This document shows, in pieces, positions 54,689 to 63,925 of a DNA stretch of 64,000 nt. How positions within the stretch are numbered: the first letter of the stretch is position 1; each line of letters opens with the position of its first letter. The stretch lies in assembly GCA_039033415.1 (NCBI GenBank), contig JBCCCR010000011.1, positions 1 to 64,000 of the forward strand, in the 5' to 3' direction. The notes below the pieces were generated by a model. The model saw only the letters and a program-made list of their open reading frames with translations. It had not been told where the DNA came from and did no database searches. Position numbers and translations under genes: made by a program. This DNA is from Pseudomonadota bacterium (lineage in GTDB: Bacteria > Pseudomonadota > Gammaproteobacteria > Xanthomonadales > SZUA-38).

Positions 54689-56104
54689 GTGAGTATGCTG
54701 GCCGGCTCCTGGCTGCTTGGGGCGCTCCTGGCGGGTCCGTCAGTGGACGGCAATTTTGCCGATTGGCGTGACGAACCCGTGCTGGATGAGCGGTTTGGCG
54801 ATGCGGCGGACCCCGTGGACCTGGGCCCGCTGCAGTGGCGGCTGGATGATCACGGCTTATGGCTGCGCATCCGCGCGGCGGTGCCGGCGAACATCGCTCA
54901 GTCGGAGCGTACGCTCACGCTTGCGATCGATCACCAGGCCGGCGGCGGCGTCTATCGCGGCAGCGCAGGGGTCGATCGGGTCATCGAATACTCACCCCCG
55001 CAGGAAGATGATCGCTACGGTTTTCGTATGCTGGTGCCAACCGCCAATACCTGGCGGCCGCTGGAGACCACGGAGGACTACCTTCGCAGCGCGCCAACGG
55101 TCACCTCTGACAGCTACGAGATTCTGCTGCGGTCCGACGACGTGGCTGCCGGCACCCGCGTTCAGGTGATGCTCTGGAACGACCAGGCGCAGGACGCGAC
55201 CGACTGGATCACCCTGTCGGATCAGCCGACGGAGCCTGTCATGCGGCCGTCGCTCAATCGACATCCGGAGGCGGATCTGCGGGTGATGGTCTGGAATACC
55301 GGCGGGGAACGCACCGCCCGCCAGCTCAAGCGTTTTGCCCGGCTTATCGAGGCGATTGATCCGGACGTTGCGCTCCTCGATGAGGTGGCGCCAAACCAAC
55401 GCTCCGACCATCTAAAACAGCTGAAGCATCAGAGTCTCGGAGGCAGCGGTGGTCGCCAGCGGGGTCTGATCCTTTCTCGCTGGCCGCTGACGCGCGTCGA
55501 GTCGTTCCGATTTCTTGACTATCCCCCGACGGTTGCAGAGCTCGTCCGCGCCGAGGGTTCAGATTTTATGCGTCGGGATCTCAAAAACGCAGCGTCGGAC
55601 GGCGTCCCGGCTAACGGGGCGCTGGTCACACATGCGGGCCGGCGAATCCTGCTCGTGGCGCTCGATCTCCAGTGCTGCGGCGACGGCGACGACAGCGTAC
55701 AGGATCGGCTCAGGGTCATTCAGGCAACGCGGATTGCCGCGGCGATTGACCAGGCGCGCGAGGATCATGGTTTTGACGAGCTGATCGTCGGGGGCGACTT
55801 CAACCTCGTTGGCTCTGCTCAACCGCTGACGATTCTGCGCGGATCGGGCGCCACCGATCTGAACATCGCGAACGCGCTCCAGCCCGACGGTTTGTCCAAC
55901 GTGACCTGGATTCGTCGGGGCGATCTGTTTCCGCCGGGGCGGCTAGATTACGCGCTGCACAGCCCAACGCTGCGGCAACTCGCCGGCGTGGTTTTCAATC
56001 CGGGGGTGATGGATGAACGGCAGCTCTCGGCAACCGGCCTTGCGCCGGATACCACCGACCGCATGTCCGGGCATCAGCCGCTGGTGATCGATCTGGCCTA
56101 CTGA
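54689..56104 (+). CDS. Endonuclease/exonuclease/phosphatase-family protein with N-terminal CBM9/DOMON-like domain
   Basis: The first ~180 residues (PSVDGNFADWRDEPVLDERFGD, then LTLAIDHQAG) resemble the beta-sandwich of CBM9-like domains. The C-terminal ~270 residues are an EEP fold: LRVMVWNTGG, DPDVALLDEVA, LIVGGDFNLVG and a final SGHQPLVIDL replacing the usual S-D-H-x-P. The starting Asp of that last motif is changed to Gly, so activity may be altered. A weak signal segment lies at the N-terminus; starts GTG 54689 and ATG 54695 are both possible. Exported location is inferred. Confidence 0.8.
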   Translation: MSMLAGSWLLGALLAGPSVDGNFADWRDEPVLDERFGDAADPVDLGPLQWRLDDHGLWLRIRAAVPANIAQSERTLTLAIDHQAGGGVYRGSAGVDRVIEYSPPQEDDRYGFRMLVPTANTWRPLETTEDYLRSAPTVTSDSYEILLRSDDVAAGTRVQVMLWNDQAQDATDWITLSDQPTEPVMRPSLNRHPEADLRVMVWNTGGERTARQLKRFARLIEAIDPDVALLDEVAPNQRSDHLKQLKHQSLGGSGGRQRGLILSRWPLTRVESFRFLDYPPTVAELVRAEGSDFMRRDLKNAASDGVPANGALVTHAGRRILLVALDLQCCGDGDDSVQDRLRVIQATRIAAAIDQAREDHGFDELIVGGDFNLVGSAQPLTILRGSGATDLNIANALQPDGLSNVTWIRRGDLFPPGRLDYALHSPTLRQLAGVVFNPGVMDERQLSATGLAPDTTDRMSGHQPLVIDLAY

Positions 56105-57108
56105 TTAACGGCGCGCTTCAATGGATCCGGAATGCCGCCGCTGGCCCAGGGGAGCAGGTCCAGGTCCACATTCCCGCCGCTGAGCACGACCCCGACGCGT
56201 TTGTCGGCAAACTTGTCAGGATTACCTAGCACCGCGGCCAGCCCGATTCCGCAGGACGGCTCAACCATCTGCTTGAGCGTCTGCATCACCAGGCGCATCG
56301 CGTCGATCGAGCTTTGGTCTGCCACCCGTAAGATGCCCTTAACGTGGCGCCGGATCAGGGCGAACGGCAGCACGCCGACCTTCGCCCGCAGCCCGTCGCA
56401 GATGGTGTTTGGGTGGTGATCATCGACGATGCGGCCTTCGGCCAGCGATCGGTACGTATCGTCAGCGCCCAGAGGCTCCGCGCCGTAGATCTCGATGCCG
56501 GGCTTTTTGTGTGTCGCCCAAAGCGCGCAGCCGGAAAGCATGCCCCCGCCGCCCACCGGAATCACGATGGCGTCGAGTTCGGGCACCTGCTCGAGCAGCT
56601 CAAGCGCGATCGTGCCCTGGCCGGCGATGACCCGGGGATCGTCGTAGGGCGGTACCGGCGTTGCGCCGGTTTGGCTGACCACTTCAGCCAGCGCTTCTTC
56701 CCGCGCCGTCTGGTTGGGTTCGCATTCCACCAGCTGGCCGCCATAGCGCCGGATATTCTCCAGCTTGCTGCTCACGGCGCCGGTGGGCACCACCACATGG
56801 CAGTTGATGCCCCGCGAAGCGGCGGCACAGGACAGGGCTGCACCGTGGTTGCCTGAGGAGTGGGTTGCCACGCCGAGCGGCGCTTTGCTGACGGGTAGCG
56901 TGGCCACCGCATTGGCGGCGCCGCGAATCTTAAAGGCGCCGGTCTGCTGCAGGTGTTCGCACTTGAAGTAGAGCTTTACGCCGGAGAGATTGTTTAGCAC
57001 CGTGCTGGTCATCACCGGCGTCCGGCGCGCAAGTCGAGTAATTCGGCCCGCGGCCCTGGCGACTGCCATTGCGTCCAGCCCAAATTCGGTTCCGCCCTGA
57101 TCAGTCAT
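56098..57108 (-). CDS. PLP-dependent threonine/serine dehydratase-family enzyme
   Basis: A fold type II PLP enzyme of 336 aa with the cofactor Lys in GAFKIRGAANAVATL, ATHSSGNHGAAL and the Gly-rich phosphate loop PVGGGGMLSGCAL. No ACT-like regulatory domain is present, unlike the IlvA gene 5 kb away. It could be a catabolic threonine dehydratase, serine racemase or hydroxyaspartate ammonia-lyase. ATG 57108 is chosen; the frame extends to 57255 into the divergent promoter. It overlaps the convergent EEP gene by 7 bp. Confidence 0.87.
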   Translation of the reverse strand: MTDQGGTEFGLDAMAVARAAGRITRLARRTPVMTSTVLNNLSGVKLYFKCEHLQQTGAFKIRGAANAVATLPVSKAPLGVATHSSGNHGAALSCAAASRGINCHVVVPTGAVSSKLENIRRYGGQLVECEPNQTAREEALAEVVSQTGATPVPPYDDPRVIAGQGTIALELLEQVPELDAIVIPVGGGGMLSGCALWATHKKPGIEIYGAEPLGADDTYRSLAEGRIVDDHHPNTICDGLRAKVGVLPFALIRRHVKGILRVADQSSIDAMRLVMQTLKQMVEPSCGIGLAAVLGNPDKFADKRVGVVLSGGNVDLDLLPWASGGIPDPLKRAVNQ

Positions 57109-57243
57109 GGCAGGACCATAACCCGCTTTGGCTGGGGACTCAAAACCGTGGTCAGAGAAATGATTGCCTGGCACTGCCGGCGGCCAAATGAGGGTAGAAT
57201 AGCGGCCGTAAAAGACGTCACCTGCCGACCGGAATTCCTTGTT

Positions 57244-59850
57244 ATGCCGCAGCAAAACGCTATCTATCGCGTGGACTACACGCCGCCCGCCTATCTGATT
57301 GAGTCGGTTGACCTGACGATCAGCATCGACGCTGAACGCACCCGGGTGCGGACCACGTTGACGTTACGCCGCAACGGTGCCGGAACCACGCTGGAGCTGT
57401 TCGGCGTGGATTTGGAGACCCTGGGTATTTGGTTAAACCAGCGTGAGCTGCCCCCGTCCGCTTATCGCATCGAAGGCGAACGCCTGGTCCTGGGGCAGGT
57501 GCCCGAACGCTGTGAGCTGACCACCGAGGTACTCATCGCGCCGGCGGCGAACACGGCGCTGGAGGGGTTCTATCAGTCGGGGGAGTTTCTGCTGACCCAG
57601 TGTGAGGCGGAAGGGTTTCGCAAAATCACCTGGTTTCTCGACCGCCCTGACGTCATGGCCCGCTTCCGGGTTCGCATGGAGGCTGACGCCGCCCGTTATC
57701 CCGTCCTGCTCAGCAACGGTAATCTGACCGCCGCGGGCAAGCTCCCGGACGGCCGTCACTTTGCGGTCTGGGACGATCCGTTTCCCAAGCCCAGCTATCT
57801 TTTTGCGATGGTGGCTGGAGATCTTGCGTGTCGTGAGGCGAGCTACCAAACCGCCGGCGGTCGCCAGGTGACCCTCAAGCTTTACACCGAAGCCCCGTTT
57901 CTGGATCAGGTGGACTACGCGCTTGAGTCGCTGAAGCGGGCCATGGCCTGGGACGAGAAGCGCTTTGGCTTGGAGTACGACCTCGACGTCTATCACGTGG
58001 TCGCCACCAGCGACTTCAACATGGGCGCGATGGAGAACAAGTCGCTCAATATCTTCAACACCAAGTTTGTGCTGGCGGCCCCGGAGACCGCCACCGACCA
58101 CGACTTCCAGGACGTGGAGAGCGTGATCGGCCACGAGTACTTTCACAACTGGAGCGGCAACCGGGTCACCTGCCGGGACTGGTTTCAGCTGAGCCTGAAA
58201 GAGGGCCTCACGGTTTTTCGTGATCAGGAGTTCAGCGCTGATCTCAACTCGCGAGCGTTGAAGCGGATCGAGGATGTTCGTCTGCTGCGCTCTATGCAGT
58301 TCGCCGAGGATGCCGGCCCCATGTCTCACCCGGTGCGTCCCGACAGCTATATCGAGATCAACAACTTCTACACCATGACCGTCTACCAAAAAGGGGCGGA
58401 GGTTGTGCGCATGTACCACACGCTGCTCGGTGAGGAAGGCTTTCAGCGGGGTATGAAAACCTATTTCGAGCGTCACGATGGACAGGCCGTAACCTGCGAT
58501 GATTTTCGCAGCGCCATGGCGGACGCCAACGAGCGCAGCCTGGAGCAATTTGAGCGGTGGTACTCGCAGGCCGGCACCCCGATCGTGACGGCCAGCGGCC
58601 ACTTTGACGGGGCGCACTACACCCTGACGCTGTCCCAGCACACGCCGCCGACGGCGGGTCAGCCCGACAAGCAGCCGTTCCATATGCCGATCCGGTTTGG
58701 GCTGCTGGGCCGCGATGGGTCAGAACTCCAGCCGCGGCTGATCAGCGGCGAATGCGCCGGGGCGGTCCTGGAGCTACGGGAGCCACAGCAGACCTGGGTG
58801 TTTGGTGGCCTGGACCAGGCGCCCCAGCCGTCGCTGCTGCGGGATTTTTCCGCGCCGGTGACGCTCCGGTGGGAGAGTGGGCGACCGGATCCGGCGTTTC
58901 TGATGGCGCACGACAGCGACCCGTTCAATCGCTGGGACGCGTCCCAGACGCTGGCCAGCGAGGTGATCTTCGCGGCTATCGACGGCGATTCCGGTCCGCT
59001 CGAAGGCTATCTCGCCGCCGCGGGCCGCCTCCTGGCAGACCACACGCTCGATCCGGCGCTGACCGCGGAGGCGCTCCGTCTGCCGGATCTATCCTACCTG
59101 GCGGAAAGCCTCAAGCCGCTGCCCGTGGAGGCGCTTCAGCAAACCTGGAATTCGCTGAAGCAAACCGTCGGCGCCCGCTACGCGCAGGAGCTGAGGCATC
59201 GCTATGATGACGAGGTACCCCGGCTGACCTATCAGCCCAGCGCTGAGATGGCGGCCCGGCGGGCGCTCAACGGTCGGTGTCTGGATCTGATGGTCGCCAG
59301 CGGCGACTGTGAGCTGGCGCTGGCCCAGTATCAGGCCGCCGGCAACATGACGGACCGCCTGTCAGCGCTGACCCCCCTGGTGCTGCAGAGCACCGAGCAG
59401 GCTGACGCGCTGCTGGAAGACTTCTTTGCTCGCTTCAGCCACCATCCGCTGGTGATGGATAAGTGGCTTGCCCTGCAGGCGTCGGTGCCGGATGGCGCCA
59501 CTACGGAGCGCGTGAAAGGGCTGTTAAACAATCCGGTCTTTTCCCTGCGAAACCCCAATAAGGTCCGAGCCCTGCTCGGATCCTTTTCGCGCAATCTCTC
59601 GGCATTCAATCAGGCCGGCGGCGCCGGCTATGAGTTTGTCGCTGACCAGGTGCTGAAGCTCGACCGGATCAACCCCCAGGTGACCGCTCGGCTGGTCAGT
59701 GCTTTCAACGGCTGGCGCCGGCTGGACGCGGAACGCGCGGCGCAGGCTCAGGCGCAGCTGGAGCGGATTGTGAGTGCATCAGAGCTGAGCCCCGACGTCT
59801 ATGAGATCGTCTCCAAAGCGTTGGCAGCTCCCGTGGAGGAAGCGGCATGA
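57244..59850 (+). CDS. pepN: Aminopeptidase N
   Basis: An M1-family zinc aminopeptidase of 868 aa. The exopeptidase motif GAMEN (DFNMGAMENKSLNIFN) and the zinc site HEYFHN...KEG (His297, His301, Glu320, the same numbers as E. coli PepN) are present. Catalytic Tyr lies in FYTMTVYQKGAEVVRM. The C-terminal armadillo-like part is complete. ATG 57244 gives the family N-terminus; TAGAAT at 57195-57200 is a plausible -10. Four-base overlap with the GNAT gene. Confidence 0.96.
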   Translation: MPQQNAIYRVDYTPPAYLIESVDLTISIDAERTRVRTTLTLRRNGAGTTLELFGVDLETLGIWLNQRELPPSAYRIEGERLVLGQVPERCELTTEVLIAPAANTALEGFYQSGEFLLTQCEAEGFRKITWFLDRPDVMARFRVRMEADAARYPVLLSNGNLTAAGKLPDGRHFAVWDDPFPKPSYLFAMVAGDLACREASYQTAGGRQVTLKLYTEAPFLDQVDYALESLKRAMAWDEKRFGLEYDLDVYHVVATSDFNMGAMENKSLNIFNTKFVLAAPETATDHDFQDVESVIGHEYFHNWSGNRVTCRDWFQLSLKEGLTVFRDQEFSADLNSRALKRIEDVRLLRSMQFAEDAGPMSHPVRPDSYIEINNFYTMTVYQKGAEVVRMYHTLLGEEGFQRGMKTYFERHDGQAVTCDDFRSAMADANERSLEQFERWYSQAGTPIVTASGHFDGAHYTLTLSQHTPPTAGQPDKQPFHMPIRFGLLGRDGSELQPRLISGECAGAVLELREPQQTWVFGGLDQAPQPSLLRDFSAPVTLRWESGRPDPAFLMAHDSDPFNRWDASQTLASEVIFAAIDGDSGPLEGYLAAAGRLLADHTLDPALTAEALRLPDLSYLAESLKPLPVEALQQTWNSLKQTVGARYAQELRHRYDDEVPRLTYQPSAEMAARRALNGRCLDLMVASGDCELALAQYQAAGNMTDRLSALTPLVLQSTEQADALLEDFFARFSHHPLVMDKWLALQASVPDGATTERVKGLLNNPVFSLRNPNKVRALLGSFSRNLSAFNQAGGAGYEFVADQVLKLDRINPQVTARLVSAFNGWRRLDAERAAQAQAQLERIVSASELSPDVYEIVSKALAAPVEEAA

Positions 59851-60305
59851 AGGTTAAGGTTCGGGAAGCGGTTCCGGAAGATACCGGTACCATCGCGGAA
59901 TACAATCTGGCCATGGCTCGGGAAACCGAGGACAAGGAGCTGGACAGCGATACGCTGTTTGAGGGGGTTGCCGCCGGGATCGCCGACCCGGCTCGGGGTA
60001 CTTACTACGTGGCGGAAGTCGACGGCAAGCTGGCCGCCTGCCTCCTGGTCACCCACGAATGGAGCGACTGGCGCAACGGCTGGTTCTGGTGGATTCAGAG
60101 CGTCTATGTGACGCCCGACTACCGCCGCCGGGGCCTCTACTCACGGATGTACAAAGCGGTCAAAAGCTACGCCAAGGAAGCCGATCGAGTGGTCGGATTC
60201 CGGCTGTACGTGGAGCGTGAGAACCGCCGCGCCCAGCAGACCTACGAGAGCCTAGGCATGAGTGAATCCGGTTACCTGATGTTCGAGGAGTTCGTTTCGA
60301 GTTAG
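59847..60305 (+). CDS. GNAT-family N-acetyltransferase
   Basis: A 152-residue acetyltransferase with the motif A region VYVTPDYRRRGLYSRMYKAV (acetyl-CoA binding) and motif B ENRRAQQTYESLGMSESGYLMFEE. The substrate is unknown. It overlaps pepN by 4 bp. Its stop codon TAG (60303-60305) is formed by a target TA plus the first G of the MITE-like element that follows. Confidence 0.9.
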   Translation: MKVKVREAVPEDTGTIAEYNLAMARETEDKELDSDTLFEGVAAGIADPARGTYYVAEVDGKLAACLLVTHEWSDWRNGWFWWIQSVYVTPDYRRRGLYSRMYKAVKSYAKEADRVVGFRLYVERENRRAQQTYESLGMSESGYLMFEEFVSS

Positions 60306-60570
60306 TGTCCTGTTGGAAAAGTTCGTTGTATTTCAGCGCGTGTCCACAAGGCCCTGGAGTTAGGCGCGAGCCGCCGGCCAGGGTGGTTCCCTGGCCAAGG
60401 CTCGCAACGCCGCTCCAGGCCTTGTGGTGCGCGCCCGAAGGGAGCCTCCTTGGGCGCCAATAACGGCGTTGCATCGCTTGCCAAGGGCTACGGCCATGGT
60501 TGGCGCGATGCGCCTTGTTCTTGGCGCCCAACGGGGCTCTGAAACGCAACGAACTTTTCCAACAGGACAC
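60305..60570. mobile_element. MITE-like element with 24-bp perfect terminal inverted repeats, TA target duplication
   Basis: The ends 60305-60328 and 60547-60570 are perfect 24-bp inverted repeats (GTGTCCTGTTGG at each end), with matches continuing to about 32 bp. TA flanks both sides (60303-60304 and 60571-60572), the 2-bp duplication typical of IS630/mariner-type transposition. Inside are two long hairpins: 60344-60427, with GGCCAGGG-N5-CCCTGGCC at its tip, and 60450-60531, closed by TTGGGCGCCAA and its complement. No transposase frame exists, so it is non-autonomous. It sits exactly between two convergent stop codons and may act as a bidirectional terminator. Confidence 0.8.
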
Positions 60571-62231
60571 TAGGGCTGTTCGACGACCGCGAGCCAGTGG
60601 ACCAGCTCAGCGGCGGCCGATTCAAGCCGGTAGTCAAAGCCGCTGGCGCTGGCGTTGAGCACGCGCGCCCAGGTTGGCCCGCTGTTGTCCACGTCGTTGA
60701 TCTGCAGCAGCACTGTGGGCGTGCCGGAAAGATCCGAGCCAAACGTCACGCTGCACGGATTGGTGCAGCCGCCGGGAACGTGGGTGCCGGCGCGCCAGGT
60801 ATAGCGACCGTGGTTGTAGTCTCCCGCCTCCATCGCCACCCAGTTAACGCCGTCTGCCGCCGCGTCGAGCCAGATTTGGAAGCCGCCGGTACCCACGTTG
60901 CCGATCACGCGGCTGCGAAACGCGCCCGAATCATCGACCGATTCGTCGACCGTCAGAAATACGACCGGTGGCGCGTCGAATAGCTGAGAGAAAAAGATCG
61001 TCTGATTGTTTGCCGCCGGCGACGCTTTGCCAGCCTGCACCAGCTTCTCATCGACGGTGAACACGCCTTCATCCATGGCAAACCAATGGAGGCCGTCCAC
61101 CGTGGCCTCCGCCCGAACGCCGGCCCGCCGCCGTGCCTCGCGGCGAAGGCGAACCCAGGTGGCGCCGTTGTCGTTGAGGCTTTCATCGATCGTTAGCAGC
61201 GTAATCGGCCGGCTGGAGAACCCGGTTAAAAACGGCACCCAGCCGTAGTTGCCGCCGCTGTCAGCGGCCAGGCGAACGTTGGCGAAGCCGCTCTGTACCA
61301 GCGGGTCTCGCCGCAGCGAGGTGTCCGCCGCGGCGCAAACCACGGTTCCATCTTCGTTGACGGCGGTGATAAAACTGCCGGCGCTGCACGTGCCGGTCAC
61401 CCGCGTCTGTGCAACGGTGGGGTCCACGGCAAACTGATCGTCGCTGAGCGTGAGGCCCGTACCCGCTGTGTATTGGGTATCGGTATCTGTGTCCGTGTCA
61501 GCCTGGCACACCACGCTGCCGTCATCCGCTATCGTGCGGATGGACGAGCCTTCCGGACACACGCCCGCGACCCGCAGCTGCGTCTCCAGCGGGTTGATCG
61601 CAAACTCGCCGGCGCTCAGCTGAAGCCCCGAGCCGGCGGTGTACTGGGTGTCGGTATCGGTGTCGATATCCGGCTGGCAGAACACGCTGCCGTCGCCGCC
61701 GATCTGGCGAACGTAGGACCCCGGTGGGCAGCTGGCGGTGACCCGCAGCTGAATCTGGCTGGCGTCGACGTCGGCGGCCGCAACGCCAGCGTCAGCCAGC
61801 TCGCGGGTGCCGACTGCGCCCGCCACCAGCTGGGCGGAATCCACGACGCCCGCCTCCACGCCGGCCGCCTGCTGGGCTAGCGGCACCGTAGCAACCAGCG
61901 GCCGCGGCAGCAGCGTCTGCAGGTTATTGCCCGCGCTGGCCACGCGGATCTCCAGCCACTGGTCAAAACCCCCGAACGCGCCCGCCCCGAAGTCGAGCTC
62001 AACCGAGAAGATGCCATTGCGGACCGGCACCTGAAGAATCGAGAGCGGCCCGGCTGTCAGCAGGCCAGTACTCGGATCCGGCGAGTCAAACAGAGCAAAC
62101 TCAAAATCAAAGCTGCCGTTGGCCAGCTCGCCTTCGAGCTCGAGCTGTCCCTGATAGGAGAAGGTCGAAGTCACCTGGCCATAGGCTAGCGCCGGCAGGA
62201 TCAGCGCGAGGGCCAAAACGAGGCGGATCAC
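60570..62231 (-). CDS. Exported repeat protein with H-type-lectin-like C-terminal domains
   Basis: Starting at GTG 62231 with a clear signal peptide (IRLVLALALILPALAYG), the 553-residue protein has an N-terminal beta domain, then three tandem ~60-residue units (RVTASCPPGSYVRQIGGDG, RVAGVCPEGSSIRTIADDG, RVTGTCSAGSFITAVNEDG) joined by acidic DTDTDTQYTAG linkers. The C-terminal half has two or three copies of an H-type-lectin-like motif (PPVVFLTVDESVDDSG, PITLLTIDESLNDNG, PTVLLQINDVDNSGPTWARV). Likely a surface adhesin or carbohydrate binder. Its start shares one base with the ilvA stop. Its TAG stop lies at the MITE edge. Confidence 0.8.
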   Translation of the reverse strand: MIRLVLALALILPALAYGQVTSTFSYQGQLELEGELANGSFDFEFALFDSPDPSTGLLTAGPLSILQVPVRNGIFSVELDFGAGAFGGFDQWLEIRVASAGNNLQTLLPRPLVATVPLAQQAAGVEAGVVDSAQLVAGAVGTRELADAGVAAADVDASQIQLRVTASCPPGSYVRQIGGDGSVFCQPDIDTDTDTQYTAGSGLQLSAGEFAINPLETQLRVAGVCPEGSSIRTIADDGSVVCQADTDTDTDTQYTAGTGLTLSDDQFAVDPTVAQTRVTGTCSAGSFITAVNEDGTVVCAAADTSLRRDPLVQSGFANVRLAADSGGNYGWVPFLTGFSSRPITLLTIDESLNDNGATWVRLRREARRRAGVRAEATVDGLHWFAMDEGVFTVDEKLVQAGKASPAANNQTIFFSQLFDAPPVVFLTVDESVDDSGAFRSRVIGNVGTGGFQIWLDAAADGVNWVAMEAGDYNHGRYTWRAGTHVPGGCTNPCSVTFGSDLSGTPTVLLQINDVDNSGPTWARVLNASASGFDYRLESAAAELVHWLAVVEQP

Positions 62232-63925
62232 TAGTGTCCAGTCGCTCGAAGGTCGGTGGCGGACACGGCAAGAGGGGTGTCCGCGGCGACGGTCTTGCTG
62301 CTGCGGTCCGCGATCGCGGGCGCGAGAAACTCGCGGTACGCCGGATTGTCCGTTTCGTCCGTAAAGCCGTAGCCGGTAGCAACGAGGAACTCGCCGAAAG
62401 CGTCCTGCTCCCGTTCTTCGACAAAAAAACCGGCCAAGACCCGGCCGTAAGCGGCACCGTGATTACGATAGTGGAACAGGCTGATCGACCAGCGGCCCGC
62501 GAGCTTGCCCAGGAAATCGAGCAGGGCGCCGGGTCGTTCGGGAAACTCAAAGCGAACGACTCGCTCGCTGGCGACCCGGCGTTCCAGCGGCGGTTCAGAC
62601 GACGAGTTATCGGCAGCGTCATGATCGGCAGCGGAGGGGGGTCTACCGCCCACCATGTGGCGGAGGTGCAAGCGGGCCAGCTCGTTGTGGCTCAGGTCTC
62701 TTACCGGATAGCCCGCCTCGCTAAGCCGCTGCACGGTGCCGTCGGGTTCATCGCGGGTGCCGTCCAGCGACAGCCCAATAAAGACTCGCGCTTGCTCCGG
62801 GTCGCTGTAGCGGTAGTTGAATTCGGTCACCGCCGGTGAACCGAGTACCTTCAAAAACGCCAGGTAGCTGCCGCGTTCCTCCGGGATCATCACGGAGAGA
62901 AGCGCCTCCTCGCCGCGCCCCATGGCCGCTCGCTCGACGACGTGACCCATCCGCGAGAAGTTGATGTTGGCGCCGCTGTTAATCGCGATGGTATCGCCGG
63001 TCAGCTCACCGCCGTCTTCCAGGTAGCGTTTGATGCCGGCCACCGCCATGGCGCCGGCGGGCTCCACCAGTGAGCGGGTATCCTCGAAAATGTCCCGCAT
63101 GGCCGCACAGATCTCGTCGGAGCCCACGGTCACCAGCTCGTCGACCAGGCCTTGCGCTACCGCAAACGTGTTGTCGCCCACCCGTCGCACCGCGGCACCG
63201 TCCGCGAAGATGCCGACCCGGTCCAGCGTCACCGGGTGCCCTGCAGCCAGCGCTGCCTTGAGGCAGGCGGCGTCCTCGGGTTCCACGGCAATGATCCGCG
63301 TTTCCGGGCTCAGTGCGCGAATAACCGCCCCCGCGCCGGCGAGCAGCCCGCCGCCGCCGACCGGCATAAACACGGCTCCGGGCGGGCCCGCGGACTGGTT
63401 GAGAAGCTCCAGCCCGATGGTGCCCTGGCCGGCGATGACGTCGGGGTTGTCGAAGGGGTGGACAAAAGGCCGGCCACGTTCTTCGGATAGCGTCTGTGCA
63501 TGGCTGCACGCCTCGTCGTAGTTGTCTCCGACGAGATGAACCCGGGCGCCCAGCTGGCGGACCGCTTCGACCTTGATACTCGGGGTGGTCCGAGGCATGA
63601 CAATGTCCGCCTCGAGGTCGAGGCGAGCGGCGGCGCGAGCGACGCCCTGCGCGTGGTTGCCGGCCGACGCGGCGATGACGCCGCTGCGCAGGCCCTGCTC
63701 GCTGACCAGTCGATGAATGCACGTATAGGCGCCGCGAACCTTAAACGAGAAGCTGGGCTGCAGGTCCTCCCGTTTCAGCCAGATGGCTTTACCGAGGCGC
63801 CGGGTGAGGTTTTCGGCGGGCTCGAGGGGTGTTCGTTTGGCGATGTCATAGACGGGCGCTGAGACCGATCGGCGGAGGTAGTCCAGCAGCGGGTCGGTCT
63901 CCGGAAGGGGCCCGTTGTCAGCCAC
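62231..63925 (-). CDS. ilvA: Threonine dehydratase, biosynthetic (IlvA)
   Basis: A 564-residue PLP enzyme giving 2-oxobutyrate for isoleucine. The catalytic domain has the Lys in QPSFSFKVRGAY, AASAGNHAQGVA and PVGGGGLLAG. Two ACT-like regulatory subdomains follow (ERGSYLAFLKVLG and FPERPGALLDFLGKLAGRW), separated by an unusual ~30-residue polar insert (about 440-470), making it longer than E. coli IlvA (514 aa). I start it at GTG 63925, overlapping the leuB stop by 8 bp, with MAA... at 63988 as a less likely alternative. Confidence 0.94.
   Translation of the reverse strand: MADNGPLPETDPLLDYLRRSVSAPVYDIAKRTPLEPAENLTRRLGKAIWLKREDLQPSFSFKVRGAYTCIHRLVSEQGLRSGVIAASAGNHAQGVARAAARLDLEADIVMPRTTPSIKVEAVRQLGARVHLVGDNYDEACSHAQTLSEERGRPFVHPFDNPDVIAGQGTIGLELLNQSAGPPGAVFMPVGGGGLLAGAGAVIRALSPETRIIAVEPEDAACLKAALAAGHPVTLDRVGIFADGAAVRRVGDNTFAVAQGLVDELVTVGSDEICAAMRDIFEDTRSLVEPAGAMAVAGIKRYLEDGGELTGDTIAINSGANINFSRMGHVVERAAMGRGEEALLSVMIPEERGSYLAFLKVLGSPAVTEFNYRYSDPEQARVFIGLSLDGTRDEPDGTVQRLSEAGYPVRDLSHNELARLHLRHMVGGRPPSAADHDAADNSSSEPPLERRVASERVVRFEFPERPGALLDFLGKLAGRWSISLFHYRNHGAAYGRVLAGFFVEEREQDAFGEFLVATGYGFTDETDNPAYREFLAPAIADRSSKTVAADTPLAVSATDLRATGH

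Noticed and set aside
60303-60572. MITE region as an integron attC site or an ncRNA gene
   Set aside because: The ends do not match GTTRRRY cores, and the TA duplication with long terminal repeats fits a mobile element better.
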